A stretch of DNA of 10,033 bases from Candidatus Peribacteraceae bacterium (GCA_018061525.1 JAGOUB010000026.1:1-10033); one strand, 5' to 3'; counted from the stretch's first letter, positions 1 through 7,111 are shown. Notes: generated by a model from the letters alone, not told the origin. Made by a program: numbers and translations.

Positions 1-1
1 C

Positions 2-739
2 GACTACAGCAACTCACCGGTCAACCGCGTGCACAACATCAACGTCGGACTGAAGCGCTTCAACGGGCACCTCATTCCCAAGGACAGCGTCTTCTCGTTT
101 GTGGGCGTGCTCGGCCCCGTCGACGCGGCCGCCGGCTACCGCCAGGAGCTCGTCATCAAGGGCGATAAGACCGTGCCGGATTACGGCGGCGGCCTCTGCC
201 AGATCAGCTCCACGGCCTACCGTGGCATCTGGGAGTACGGCTTCCCGATCGTGCAGCGCAAGAACCACAGCTACTCGGTGAGCCACTACTTCCCGCAGGG
301 CACCGACGCCACGATCTACCCGCCGAACGTGGACATGAAGTTTACGAACGACAGTCCCGGCGCGCTGCTCATCCAGACTTACGCGGCCGACGACGAGGCG
401 TACTTCCTCTTCTACGGCACCAAGGACGAACGCCAGGCCGAGGTGGTGGGGCCCTTCCTCTGGGATCGCGTCGCTGCGCCGCCGGACCGCACCGAACTGA
501 CCACCGACCTGGCCCCCGGCGAGAAGAAGAAAGTGGGCAGCGCCGTGCCCGGCGTGAAGGCGCAGTGGTACCGCCTGATTGATCGGCCGGGACAGGCACG
601 CGTGATCGAGACGGTCTTCTCGCACTACGCCGCGCGTCCGAACTACACCCAGGTGGGCGTGGCTTCCATCGAGCTGCCCGTTTCTGGCAGCGGCGGCGCC
701 TTAACCGACGAGATGCCGACCTGGTTCGCCGGCGATTGA
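2..739 (+). CDS. VanW-family protein, C-terminal part (5' end outside window)
   Basis: The reading frame is open from the window edge, so the start is missing and about 245 residues are visible. The first 120 or so carry the VanW core: a serine followed by an R-x-x-NI-x-x-G stretch, N-G-x-x-I-P-K-D-S-V-F-SF, the G-Y-R-Q-E segment, the signature YGGGLCQISSTAY around base 183, then an HSYSVSHYFPQGTDATIY segment. The remainder, with a PGEKKKVG stretch and ETVFSHYAARPNY, resembles the C-terminal tails of cell-envelope VanW proteins. The family is named after a vancomycin-resistance cluster gene, but its biochemical role is not established; most members are predicted to be exported or membrane-anchored and linked to the cell wall. 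Its last 39 bases overlap the 3' end of recO on the other strand. The family call is secure; function is not. Confidence 0.9.
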   Translation, partial: DYSNSPVNRVHNINVGLKRFNGHLIPKDSVFSFVGVLGPVDAAAGYRQELVIKGDKTVPDYGGGLCQISSTAYRGIWEYGFPIVQRKNHSYSVSHYFPQGTDATIYPPNVDMKFTNDSPGALLIQTYAADDEAYFLFYGTKDERQAEVVGPFLWDRVAAPPDRTELTTDLAPGEKKKVGSAVPGVKAQWYRLIDRPGQARVIETVFSHYAARPNYTQVGVASIELPVSGSGGALTDEMPTWFAGD

Positions 740-1360
740 GAGGCGGACGGCCTGGGCCTTGAGCGGGCGGGCAAGCAGCGGCTCGGCGATGCGGCCGATG
801 AGCGCCGCCAATTCACGGATGGTGTTTGGCTCCGGCTCGCGGGCGGGAGCGCCGGCTAAACTCTCGAGCAGCAGCGACTGGCTCTCCATCGATAAGCCTT
901 TGAGTTCGATCGCGCCCGGTTCCACCGGCAGGTGGCCGAGCAGGTGCAGGAGCTGAGCAGAGAAGAGCGGCTGGCGCGCTTCCCATTCGGCGCCTTCAAG
1001 GTAGTCGCGCAGCAGTTCGAACAGGCCGGGGAGAGGTGTGTCTTCTTCGGTCAGGCGCAGCACCAGCTCGATGGCTTCGCTGGCCGCACACCAGGCGGCG
1101 GCCGAGGGCGAGCCGCGCGCGGGCGAGGGCTCAGCCAGGGCGGAGGTCAGGCGCAAGCCGGCGTTGGTCTCGGTCCACTGGATGCGCACACGCGAGAGCA
1201 CGGTCAGGTGGCCGCCCAAGCGCGAGAGGGGCTTGCGGGCGCCGCCGGCACGCACGGCCAAACGGCCATGGTGGGCGGTGAGCAGCACGTACAAGCGGTC
1301 GGCCTCGCCCAGGTCGAAGGCGCGCAGAACGATGGCCTCGTCGGAAAACGTTTGGGCCAT
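701..1360 (-). CDS. recO: DNA repair protein RecO
   Basis: RecO works in the RecFOR pathway, binding single-stranded DNA and SSB and helping load RecA at gaps. The 219-residue product has the expected N-terminal OB-fold opening (SDEAIVLRAFDLGEADRLYVLLTAHHGRLAVRAGGARKP, a few residues from the start), followed by the R-L-G-G-H-L segment and a helical C-terminal half. The length is at the short end for the family. Only one cysteine (in WCAASE) is present, so the four-cysteine zinc site found in some RecO proteins is absent. The ATG lies one base after the ftsX stop (TAA-G-ATG on the minus strand), which argues for translational coupling. No Shine-Dalgarno is visible. The 3' end overlaps the VanW gene tail-to-tail by 39 bp. 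The N-terminus is diagnostic; the C-terminal half is divergent. Confidence 0.88.
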   Translation of the reverse strand: MAQTFSDEAIVLRAFDLGEADRLYVLLTAHHGRLAVRAGGARKPLSRLGGHLTVLSRVRIQWTETNAGLRLTSALAEPSPARGSPSAAAWCAASEAIELVLRLTEEDTPLPGLFELLRDYLEGAEWEARQPLFSAQLLHLLGHLPVEPGAIELKGLSMESQSLLLESLAGAPAREPEPNTIRELAALIGRIAEPLLARPLKAQAVRLSIAGEPGRHLVG

Positions 1361-1361
1361 C

Positions 1362-2333
1362 TTAGGCGTGGGAGCGGTTCAGGAATCCGAAGCTTGCCTG
1401 GCTCGTCAGCCCGAAGGCGGCCGAGAGCGCGGCCAACACCGGCAGGGCGCCAAGCGCGATACCGAGCGTGATCGGTCCAAGGTCCATGAGCGCAGGCTGC
1501 AGCGAGGCGGTCACGGCGCCGACGAACGGGCTCTGGGCGGCGCCGGGCAGCAGCGAGGGGAGGGCGAAGACGAGACCGACGAGCGCGCCGGCGGCGAGGA
1601 TGAGACCGCCAAGAAGGATGAGCATCGCTTCGGTCCAAAGCGGCACGAAGACATCGCTCGGGGCGGCGCCCAGCAAGATTTGGGTCTGAGTGTCGCCGCT
1701 GCGCTGGAGTACGCGGCGATGCAGGAGTGAGACGAGTGCGAGCAGTAGCACGCCTGCCGCCACACCGACGATGCCGAGGGTGGCGTCGCCGCCGGCCCGG
1801 GTCACTTGCAGTACTTCGCTCAGCTGGGCCTGGCGCGCCGCGGCCGCCGCCACGAACTCGGGGGCGACCACGCCCTGCCAGCGCGCGTTCTGCAGGAGGG
1901 CCATGGCCTCGGGATAGGCGTTGGAGGATTCGAGGGTGACGGCGATGGAATCGGGGAAGGGGTTCTGCAGGCCAAAGGTGTCGATGAACGAGACGACCGA
2001 TGGGTCCTGGCGGCGGATGATCTGGTAGGTCTGGTCCTTGGTGGTGAGTACGGCCGACGACACGCCCGGCAGATCGAGCAAGGCGCGGTGCAGCGCTTCC
2101 ACTTGCGCCTCATCGGCGCCGGGTTCCATCTGCAGCTGCAGGGTGGCGTTGGCGCGCAGCACGTCGCCGGCGGTGCGCACGGCGAGGAAGCCCAGCAATA
2201 GCACGCCAAGCAGTGAAAGGAGGCCGGCCACGGCCAGCATGCTGCTCATCACGCGTCCCTCGCGGCCAAGCGTTCGAAGCCCGCGGTGGACCGCGCGCTG
2301 GAATTGGAGGGAGCCGGAAACGCGGCCACTCAT
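1362..2333 (-). CDS. ftsX: Cell division protein FtsX (ABC transporter-like permease)
   Basis: FtsX is the membrane partner of the ATPase FtsE and transmits its cycle to peptidoglycan hydrolases at the septum. The 323-residue product has the FtsX layout. A cytoplasmic N-terminus is followed by TM1 at about 32-52 and an extracytoplasmic domain at about 53-184 that includes the PFPDSIAVTL motif typical of FtsX. Then come TM2 at about 185-205, a cytoplasmic loop (RSGDTQTQILLGAAPSDVFVP, like the family's E-I-x-x-M-K-L-V-G-A segment), TM3 at about 235-258 and TM4 at about 287-309. I chose the ATG at 2333 rather than an upstream in-frame ATG at 2384. It gives a normal FtsX N-terminus and lies 7 nt after a TATACT hexamer. 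No ftsE is present beside it; the upstream neighbour is divergent. recO follows after 1 nt. Confidence 0.9.
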   Translation of the reverse strand: MSGRVSGSLQFQRAVHRGLRTLGREGRVMSSMLAVAGLLSLLGVLLLGFLAVRTAGDVLRANATLQLQMEPGADEAQVEALHRALLDLPGVSSAVLTTKDQTYQIIRRQDPSVVSFIDTFGLQNPFPDSIAVTLESSNAYPEAMALLQNARWQGVVAPEFVAAAAARQAQLSEVLQVTRAGGDATLGIVGVAAGVLLLALVSLLHRRVLQRSGDTQTQILLGAAPSDVFVPLWTEAMLILLGGLILAAGALVGLVFALPSLLPGAAQSPFVGAVTASLQPALMDLGPITLGIALGALPVLAALSAAFGLTSQASFGFLNRSHA

Positions 2334-2340
2334 GGGGTGC

Positions 2341-2346
2341 AGTATA
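2341..2346 (-). promoter_or_regulatory. Putative -10 element for ftsX-recO
   Basis: On the minus strand the hexamer reads TATACT and lies 7 nt upstream of the chosen ftsX ATG at 2333. No convincing -35 is found 16-18 bp further upstream and there is no Shine-Dalgarno, so the transcript would begin at or next to the start codon. Support is positional only. Confidence 0.4.
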
Positions 2347-2385
2347 TACCCGGCTCGTCTTGCTGCAGCGCGATTGGCCGCCAAG

Positions 2386-2394
2386 TGCTATGCT
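2386..2394 (+). promoter_or_regulatory. Extended -10 promoter for the pilin-TPR pair
   Basis: The bases TGC-TATGCT form an extended -10 (TGn followed by TAnnnT). Only 6 nt separate the hexamer from the ATG at 2401, which puts the predicted transcript start at the start codon itself. There is no clear -35. The promoter shares a 67-bp divergent region with ftsX. Confidence 0.45.
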
Positions 2395-2400
2395 GGGTCC

Positions 2401-2736
2401 ATGCGACTTGCCCGCGTGCTCCCGGCCCTCGCGCTCGGTTTCATCCCGGCGGTCGCCGCTGCGCAGCGCACATTGACGGTGAACCTGGGCACAGACCAGA
2501 CCCTGGCCGAGGTGGTGGAGAACGTCGTCACCTTCATGGCCCGTTCGGTCGGCATTGTTTGCGCGGCCCTGGTGATCGTGGGCGCCTTCATGATCGTCGC
2601 CTCACGCGGCGAGGACGCGTTGAAGAACCGCGGCAAGGACCTGATCATCTATTCGCTCATCGGCATGGCGATCGTGCTCGGCGCGGCGGCCATCCTGCGC
2701 ATGACCTTCTTCGTTATCTACTCCGCCAACGCCTAA
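2401..2736 (+). CDS. Type IV secretion pilin-like (VirB2/TrbC-type) small membrane protein
   Basis: The 111-residue product starts with a signal peptide (MRLARVLPALALGFIPAVAAA, likely cleaved near residue 21). A short extracytoplasmic stretch follows, then a hydrophobic helix at about 46-67 (VGIVCAALVIVGAFMIVA), a polar charged loop at about 68-80 (SRGEDALKNRGKD), and a second hydrophobic helix at about 81-108. Signal peptide plus two helices joined by a short basic loop is the plan of VirB2/TrbC pilins and of the T4SS pilin-like proteins common in Patescibacteria. There the A-S-G/R-x-E-x-x-x-K-x-G-K-x loop is a recurrent feature. No VirB4, VirD4 or other channel component lies nearby, so a role in secretion or a pilus is inference from architecture. 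The stop is 2 nt before the TPR gene, so the two are probably co-transcribed. Confidence 0.75.
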   Translation: MRLARVLPALALGFIPAVAAAQRTLTVNLGTDQTLAEVVENVVTFMARSVGIVCAALVIVGAFMIVASRGEDALKNRGKDLIIYSLIGMAIVLGAAAILRMTFFVIYSANA

Positions 2737-2738
2737 CC

Positions 2739-3365
2739 GTGCCCGACCAGTCGTCCGCACCGGCGGGGGATGAGGTTCCGGACCGGCTGCGCGCCGCCTC
2801 CGAGGCCGCCGATGCTGGCCGCTTCGACGAGGCGCTGGGCTTGTTAGAGGAGATCTTGATGGAAGACCCCGGCCACGTGGCCGCGCTGGAGCAAGTGGCC
2901 GAACACGAATTGGAACTGGGGCGCCTCGATCGCGCGGCCGCTGCGGCCGAGCAGGCTGTGGCCTTGGAGCCGACGAGCGCACTGGGCTTAGCGGCGCTCG
3001 GGCAGGTACACGGCGAGCGCGAGGCCTGGGTGGAGGCCATCGACCACCTGCAGCGCGCCAACAAGCTCCGCAGCAACGATCCCGAGATCCTGCGCCGTCT
3101 GGGCTGGTCCCTTTTCCGCGGCGGCCAGCGTCCCCAGGGCGTGGTCACGCTGGAGCGCTCGCTCAACCTGGATCCCGATAACGTCTTCGCGCTCTGCGAT
3201 CTGGGCGTGGTCTACCTGGAGCTCGCCAACTACGCCAAGTCCAAGGCCCTCTTCAGCCGGGTGCTGCAGCTCGATCCCGAAAACGAGCGCGCCCACGAGT
3301 GCTTGGGGACGGTCCAGAGGCTTGAGAAACTGGACGGGAAATTGCCAGGAAAGGCTGCGGATTAA
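2739..3365 (+). CDS. Tetratricopeptide repeat (TPR) protein
   Basis: The product is about 208 residues and almost entirely TPR-like, with about five 34-residue helix pairs between residues 14 and 185. Typical repeat endings are visible: EEILMEDPGHVAAL, EQAVALEPTSALGL, ERSLNLDPDNVFAL and SRVLQLDPENERAH. TPR arrays are protein-binding scaffolds; the partner cannot be read from sequence. There is no signal peptide or membrane segment, so it is probably cytoplasmic. I chose the GTG at 2739, 2 nt after the pilin stop, because no ATG or GTG nearer the first repeat gives a complete protein. The frame stays open further upstream, but that part overlaps the pilin gene. Tight spacing suggests it works with the pilin-like protein, perhaps in its assembly or localisation; that is inference. 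No terminator separates it from the PBP gene. Confidence 0.85.
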   Translation: MPDQSSAPAGDEVPDRLRAASEAADAGRFDEALGLLEEILMEDPGHVAALEQVAEHELELGRLDRAAAAAEQAVALEPTSALGLAALGQVHGEREAWVEAIDHLQRANKLRSNDPEILRRLGWSLFRGGQRPQGVVTLERSLNLDPDNVFALCDLGVVYLELANYAKSKALFSRVLQLDPENERAHECLGTVQRLEKLDGKLPGKAAD

Positions 3366-3374
3366 CCCGGCCGC

Positions 3375-3383
3375 TGGTACACT
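3375..3383 (+). promoter_or_regulatory. Extended -10 promoter for the PBP gene
   Basis: The bases TGG-TACACT match an extended -10 element, and the hexamer ends 8 nt before the GTG start at 3392. No strong -35 is visible. A transcript begun here would have no leader or a leader of one or two bases. It lies in the 26-bp gap after the TPR stop, so the PBP gene may be transcribed both from here and by read-through. Confidence 0.45.
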
Positions 3384-3384
3384 T

Positions 3385-3399
3385 CCGGCCCGTGGCCGG
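3385..3399 (+). repeat. Perfect 6-bp inverted repeat spanning the PBP start codon
   Basis: CCGGCC (3385-3390) and GGCCGG (3394-3399) pair perfectly around a 3-nt loop, CGT. The GTG start codon (3392-3394) sits in the loop and first stem base. In a read-through mRNA this hairpin would cover the start. In a transcript begun at the local extended -10, most of the left arm would be missing. Confidence 0.5.
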
Positions 3400-6300
3400 T
3401 TTCACCCACTCAACACTGTCCTCGTACACCCCGCCCCCTCGGCGGAGGCGTCCGCGCGGCTTCAATGTGGATGAACTCAAGCGCAAGGCGCTGGAGGCCT
3501 GGGCCTGGGTAAAGAGCCATCCCTGGCAGGTCAGCATCGGCGCCATCGTCCTGGTTGCGCTCTACCTGCTGCTCCTTTGGGTGACGCTCCCGGATGTGAC
3601 CAAGACCCTCTTTGCCGCGCAGAGTACCGTCATCACCGACCGCAACGGCACCGAGCTCTACCGCCTGTTCGGCGAACAAGACCGCACTTACGTGCCCGAG
3701 AGCCAGATCCCCGACCAAATGAAGAAGGCGATCATCGCCATCGAGGACCAGCGTTTCGAGACGCGCGGCTGTCTCGACATCCGCGCCCTCGCCCGCGTGG
3801 TCATCACCTTCGGCTCCCGTGGCGGCGCCTCCACCATCACCCGCCAGCTGGCCCGCAACGCCCTCGACCTGCAGCGCGAGAATATTGTCAGCCGCAAGTT
3901 GAAGGAGCTCTTCCTCGGCTGCGAGCTGGAGTGGAAATATGGCAAAGAGAAGGTGCTTGAGCTCTACCTCAACTGGATCCCGTTTGGCGCCAACGCCTAC
4001 GGCATCGAGCAGGCTAGCCAGCGCTTCTTCGGGCAGTCGGCCTCGGGCCTGACGCTGGCCCAGTCGGCCGCGCTCGCCTCGCTGCCGCAGCGCCCGTCCT
4101 ACTTCGCGCCCTACGGCTCGCACCGCTACACCACCGTCTCCGAGAGCGCGCTCGCCAAGATTGCCGCCGGCCAGATTACCGACGCCTCGCAGCTCTCCGA
4201 CGACGACATCACCATCGGCCTGCTCGGCAACAAGGTGGGCACCGGCGCCAACCTTGTCTACGTCGGCGGCCGCGCCGACCAGGTTCTGGCCAACATGGTG
4301 GAGCTCGGCTTTATCGACCAGTCGGACCTCGCCGCCGCGCAGGAAGAGTTCGCCACGCTCGTCTTCAAGTCCACCCGCGAGGACATCCGCGCCCCGCACT
4401 TTGTGCTCTGGGTGAAGCAGCAGGTGGAGCAGATGCTGGCCGATTCGGCCGACGAGGCGCTGATCGCCGAGGGCGGCCTGACAGTGGAGACAACGCTCGA
4501 CTGGGACGTACAGCAGCTGGCCGAAGAGGCCGTAAAGGACCGCGCCGAGACCAACGTGAAGCTCTACGGCGCGCACAACGCCGCGCTGGTGGCGCTCGAT
4601 CCCGATACGCGCGAGGTCCTGGCCTACGTGGGCAACGCCGATTACAACGACGACGAGCACGACGGCAAGGTGGATATGGCGCGCGCGGCACTCCAGCCCG
4701 GCTCCAGCTTTAAGCCCATCGTCTACGCCGCCGCCTTCCGCGCCGGTTACGGCCCGGGCACGGTACTGCACGACCTGCCCATCACGCTCGGCGCCTACCG
4801 CCCGCAGAACTTCGACTCCCAGTTCTGGGGATTGATGACGGCCCGCAACGCGCTCGGTTCCTCGCGCAACATTCCCGCCATCAAGGCCTACTACCTCGCC
4901 GGCGAGGAGGACCCGATCCTGGCGCTCGCCGCCGACCTGGGCGCTCCCACCGCCCGCGAGCGCAAGCCCGCCCAGGGTTACGGCCCGGCCCTGGCCATCG
5001 GTGCTGCCGAGGTGCCGCTCACCGAGATGACCCAAGCCTTCGCCTCCATCGCCGACGGCGGCCAGGTGAAGCCCATCGTCACCATCCGCCGCATCACCGA
5101 CCGCAGCGGCAACCTGTTGCCCTGCCCCATCTGCCGCACCGATGCCGCGCCCGGCGAGCAGGTGCTCGACTCGCGCATCGCCTACCAGATCACGTCCATC
5201 CTGAGCGACGACAGCGCCCGCCCCACCGATTTCTGGCGCGCGGCCCTGACGGTGGCCGGCTCGCCCGCCGCCGCCAAGACCGGCACCAGCAACCAGTGCC
5301 TCAAGACCGACGCCGACGGCAACTGCCAGGAGCGCCGCCCGGGCAACGTCTGGACGCTCGGCTACACGCCCCGCTTGGTGGCCGGCGTGTGGGTGGGCAA
5401 CGCTGACTACACCGCCCTCTCGCCCAGCGCCGACGGTCTCAACGTGGCCGCGCCCATCTGGCAGCAGTTCCTCTCCTCGGCCAACGCCAAGGTGGAGGGA
5501 CCGTCATCATTCACGCAGCCCGACGGCCTGGTGACGGTGCTCGCCTCTGGTCTCTCGGGCGATCTGCCCAGCGACTGCACGCCCGTCGACCTGCGCAAAC
5601 CCGAGCTCTTCCTGTCCGAGCGCGCCCCGACCCAGCTCGATACCGCCTGCGTGTCGGTATCGGTGGACAAGGTGACGCACACGCTCGCCTCACCGCTCTG
5701 CCCGCCGGAGGCCGCCGAGACCGGCAGTTTCCTGGTGCCGCAGTCGGTGCTCTCGGGACGCTTCCCGCAGTGGCTGCAGGGCGTGGCCGAATGGGCCGCC
5801 GGTTCCGGCGCCACCCTGCCGCGCGTGCCCACCGAGACCTGCGACGCCAGCAAGACGCCCGGCCGCTTGGAGAAGCCCGTCATCCGCATCCTCTCGCCTG
5901 CCGATGGCGACATCGCCAGCGCGCCCACCTTCCGCATCCGCCTCGACGTGGAGACTGCCTCGTCCATCCGCGAGGTGCACGCCACCGTCGACGGCAAGCC
6001 GGTGCTCGACGAGACCAGTGCGCCGTTCACCTACACCGCCCGTCTGCCGCGCTCGTTCAACATGGAAGGCGTGCATGAGCTGGAGGTCCGCGTGCTCGAT
6101 CGCTTCTACAACGAAGCGACTGCTACCGCCCAGATCCGCTTCGGCGAGGACGACGGCGCGCCGATGGTGCGCATCCTCTCGCCCGAGCCGGAGGCCAGCT
6201 TCGCACCCGACGCCGACCTGGTCGTAACGGCCGACGCCACCGAGAGCGAGGGCGCCCTTAAGAGCGTGAAGTTCTACTTCGACCAGCAGCTCATCACCTC

Positions 6301-6496
6301 GCGCCCGCGCGCGCCGTTCGAAGCCACCATCCCGCTGGCCGGCTACTCGCCGGGCCGTCACCGCCTGCGCGTCACCGCCGAAGACAGCGCCGGCAACCTC
6401 TCGGAGGACGTCGTAAACATCGTCATCGCTGCGCCGGTGTCATCCTCGTCCAGTTCGCTCGGACAGCCAGAGATCGTTATTCCAGTCTGGGATTGA
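3392..6496 (+). CDS. Bifunctional class A penicillin-binding protein (PBP1A/PBP1C type) with C-terminal Ig-like domains
   Basis: This 1034-residue protein polymerises lipid II and cross-links peptidoglycan at the outer face of the membrane. It has a basic cytoplasmic N-terminus and one transmembrane helix at about 48-66. The GT51 transglycosylase domain covers about 75-260, with catalytic E118 in IEDQRF, GASTITRQLARN at 145-156 and RKLKELFLGCELEWKYGKEK at 168-187. The transpeptidase domain covers about 390-695, with S438-x-x-K441 (the nucleophile motif), S491-R-N493 and K629-T-G-T632. After about 700 comes a cysteine-bearing linker, then two Ig-like beta domains (about 826-917 and 923-1013, each opening with an I-R-I-L-S-P or V-R-I-L-S-P strand) and a short serine-rich tail. 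All catalytic motifs are intact. Ten extracytoplasmic cysteines, including a CPIC pair at 578-581, could form disulfides. The GTG start places the TM helix normally. No terminator follows before the next promoter, 7 nt away. Confidence 0.95.
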   Translation: MAGFTHSTLSSYTPPPRRRRPRGFNVDELKRKALEAWAWVKSHPWQVSIGAIVLVALYLLLLWVTLPDVTKTLFAAQSTVITDRNGTELYRLFGEQDRTYVPESQIPDQMKKAIIAIEDQRFETRGCLDIRALARVVITFGSRGGASTITRQLARNALDLQRENIVSRKLKELFLGCELEWKYGKEKVLELYLNWIPFGANAYGIEQASQRFFGQSASGLTLAQSAALASLPQRPSYFAPYGSHRYTTVSESALAKIAAGQITDASQLSDDDITIGLLGNKVGTGANLVYVGGRADQVLANMVELGFIDQSDLAAAQEEFATLVFKSTREDIRAPHFVLWVKQQVEQMLADSADEALIAEGGLTVETTLDWDVQQLAEEAVKDRAETNVKLYGAHNAALVALDPDTREVLAYVGNADYNDDEHDGKVDMARAALQPGSSFKPIVYAAAFRAGYGPGTVLHDLPITLGAYRPQNFDSQFWGLMTARNALGSSRNIPAIKAYYLAGEEDPILALAADLGAPTARERKPAQGYGPALAIGAAEVPLTEMTQAFASIADGGQVKPIVTIRRITDRSGNLLPCPICRTDAAPGEQVLDSRIAYQITSILSDDSARPTDFWRAALTVAGSPAAAKTGTSNQCLKTDADGNCQERRPGNVWTLGYTPRLVAGVWVGNADYTALSPSADGLNVAAPIWQQFLSSANAKVEGPSSFTQPDGLVTVLASGLSGDLPSDCTPVDLRKPELFLSERAPTQLDTACVSVSVDKVTHTLASPLCPPEAAETGSFLVPQSVLSGRFPQWLQGVAEWAAGSGATLPRVPTETCDASKTPGRLEKPVIRILSPADGDIASAPTFRIRLDVETASSIREVHATVDGKPVLDETSAPFTYTARLPRSFNMEGVHELEVRVLDRFYNEATATAQIRFGEDDGAPMVRILSPEPEASFAPDADLVVTADATESEGALKSVKFYFDQQLITSRPRAPFEATIPLAGYSPGRHRLRVTAEDSAGNLSEDVVNIVIAAPVSSSSSSLGQPEIVIPVWD

Positions 6497-6503
6497 GCGT
6501 CTA

Positions 6504-6531
6504 TTGACAAATACTACATTAGTTGTATTTT
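6504..6531 (+). promoter_or_regulatory. Promoter of array unit 1
   Basis: A consensus -35 TTGACA (6504-6509) is followed after 16 bp by TATTTT (6526-6531). The predicted start lies near 6538, giving a leader of about 50 nt before the ATG at 6589. The -35 begins only 7 nt after the PBP stop codon. Confidence 0.75.
6513..6523 (+). promoter_or_regulatory. Operator-like palindrome, unit 1
   Basis: ACTA-CAT-TAGT lies inside the -35/-10 spacer, where a bound repressor would block polymerase. It is nested in a wider perfect inverted repeat, AAATAC (6509-6514) and GTATTT (6525-6530). The same ACTA-N3-TAGT arms are present in the promoters of units 2 and 3. Confidence 0.5.
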
Positions 6532-6537
6532 GTGGTT

Positions 6538-6588
6538 AGTCCATTCGCCCGTTCCTTTGCAACAAGGTCCGATTGAGTCGAGGTTCGA
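6538..6588 (+). promoter_or_regulatory. Conserved 5' leader and RBS of unit 1
   Basis: The leader carries a motif shared by all three units (TTAG-y-CC, TCGC-y-C, TTC-y-TT, CAAC) and a small potential hairpin, CCTT-TGCAAC-AAGG. It ends with a GAGG ribosome-binding site (6580-6583) exactly 5 nt before the ATG. The same 5-nt spacing occurs in units 2 and 3. Confidence 0.5.
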
Positions 6589-7035
6589 ATGTCTCAGTTC
6601 AAGTCCCTGGAAGCCATCCAAGAGTCCCTGAGCCAGACCAGCCTGCGTTTCAGCTGGCAGGAAGTTATCAGCCAATTCGAAGAAATCCGCGCCAGCGGTC
6701 ATATGTCTCATGTGATCGAGCGTCGCTTGACGCACGTCAACGCCGCTATGCAGATCACCGGCCAGGAGCCGACGCTTCCTGAACTGATTCGAGTGATTCG
6801 CGCACAGGAAACCGGAAGTCCGGTCCGCCGTCTCTTGCTGCAGGTCACGGCGGCGCATATCGCTTACATCCTTGTTCGCTGCGCCTGGCCTCACAGCGTC
6901 TCCATGGCTGTTCTCCAGGAGGCTCGTGAATACCAGCTCTTCCTCTCTGAGCCCTTTGCGGGCCAGGAAGACCACTCGAACGGTATTATGGCCGAACTGG
7001 CCAACTTCGCCGAAGGCTGGCTGATGACTCTCTAA
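6589..7035 (+). CDS. Small helical protein of unknown function, array unit 1
   Basis: I do not recognise this 148-residue protein. It has no signal peptide or membrane segment and looks like a soluble bundle of about six helices. It is homologous to the next gene. Shared features include the MS[QE]F start, FSW at 21-23, an RL-x6-AM-x2-TG-x2-P segment at about 46-61, GSPVR at 76-80, HIA at 90-92, an AR-x-YQ motif at 112-116, and a C-terminal G-x-x-D-x-S-x-GI-x-x-EL-x-NF-x3-WL-x2-L block. From the RL motif to the C-terminus the two proteins align without gaps at 40 of 104 residues. The start is fixed by a GAGG RBS at 5 nt and by the matching N-termini of the paralogs. It is transcribed from its own promoter, with likely extra read-through from the PBP gene. 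Confidence 0.85.
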   Translation: MSQFKSLEAIQESLSQTSLRFSWQEVISQFEEIRASGHMSHVIERRLTHVNAAMQITGQEPTLPELIRVIRAQETGSPVRRLLLQVTAAHIAYILVRCAWPHSVSMAVLQEAREYQLFLSEPFAGQEDHSNGIMAELANFAEGWLMTL

Positions 7036-7042
7036 ATACCTC

Positions 7043-7079
7043 TTGGCCTGAACTTCGGTTCGGCCACCGGCCGCTCTCC
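7043..7079 (+). repeat. 37-bp 3'-flank repeat, copy 1
   Basis: This stretch matches 7658-7694 at 36 of 37 positions (A7066 against G7681). It covers hairpin A and the left arm of hairpin B; the loop and right arm of B then differ. Confidence 0.85.
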
Positions 7080-7096
7080 TTCGGGAGGGCGGTTTT
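7045..7096 (+). terminator. Twin-hairpin terminator of unit 1
   Basis: Two stem-loops lie in series. Hairpin A pairs GGCC-t-GAAC (7045-7053) with GTTCGGCC (7058-7065), with one bulged T and a C(TTCG)G loop. Hairpin B pairs CCGCTCTCC (7071-7079) with GGAGGGCGG (7084-7092), again with a C(TTCG)G loop, and is followed by TTTT (7093-7096). Only B has a T-tract, so B is the intrinsic terminator and A is an added structure. CGGCC-ACC-GGCCG (7061-7073) could form an alternative stem competing with both. Confidence 0.8.
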
Positions 7097-7111
7097 GCTA
7101 TCCTGGTATAT

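Larger units (their letters stand above)
6504..6550 (+). repeat. 47-bp promoter-leader repeat, copy 1
   Basis: These 47 bases match 7112-7158 at 46 positions; the single difference is C6517 against A7125 in the palindrome centre. The match covers -35, palindrome, -10 and the first part of the leader. It stops abruptly at the -35 on the left and decays gradually after the leader segment CATTCGCCC on the right. Confidence 0.9.

Noticed and set aside
2334..2384. Upstream ATG at 2384 as the ftsX start
   Set aside because: The extra 17 residues (MAANRAAARRAGYILHP) do not look like an FtsX N-terminus and would include the -10-like element and most of the divergent promoter region.
3410..5035. Long minus-strand open frame of 541 codons
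   Set aside because: It lies wholly inside the PBP gene, whose catalytic motifs are intact, and its translation has the valine, glycine and arginine bias of a reverse shadow in GC-rich DNA.
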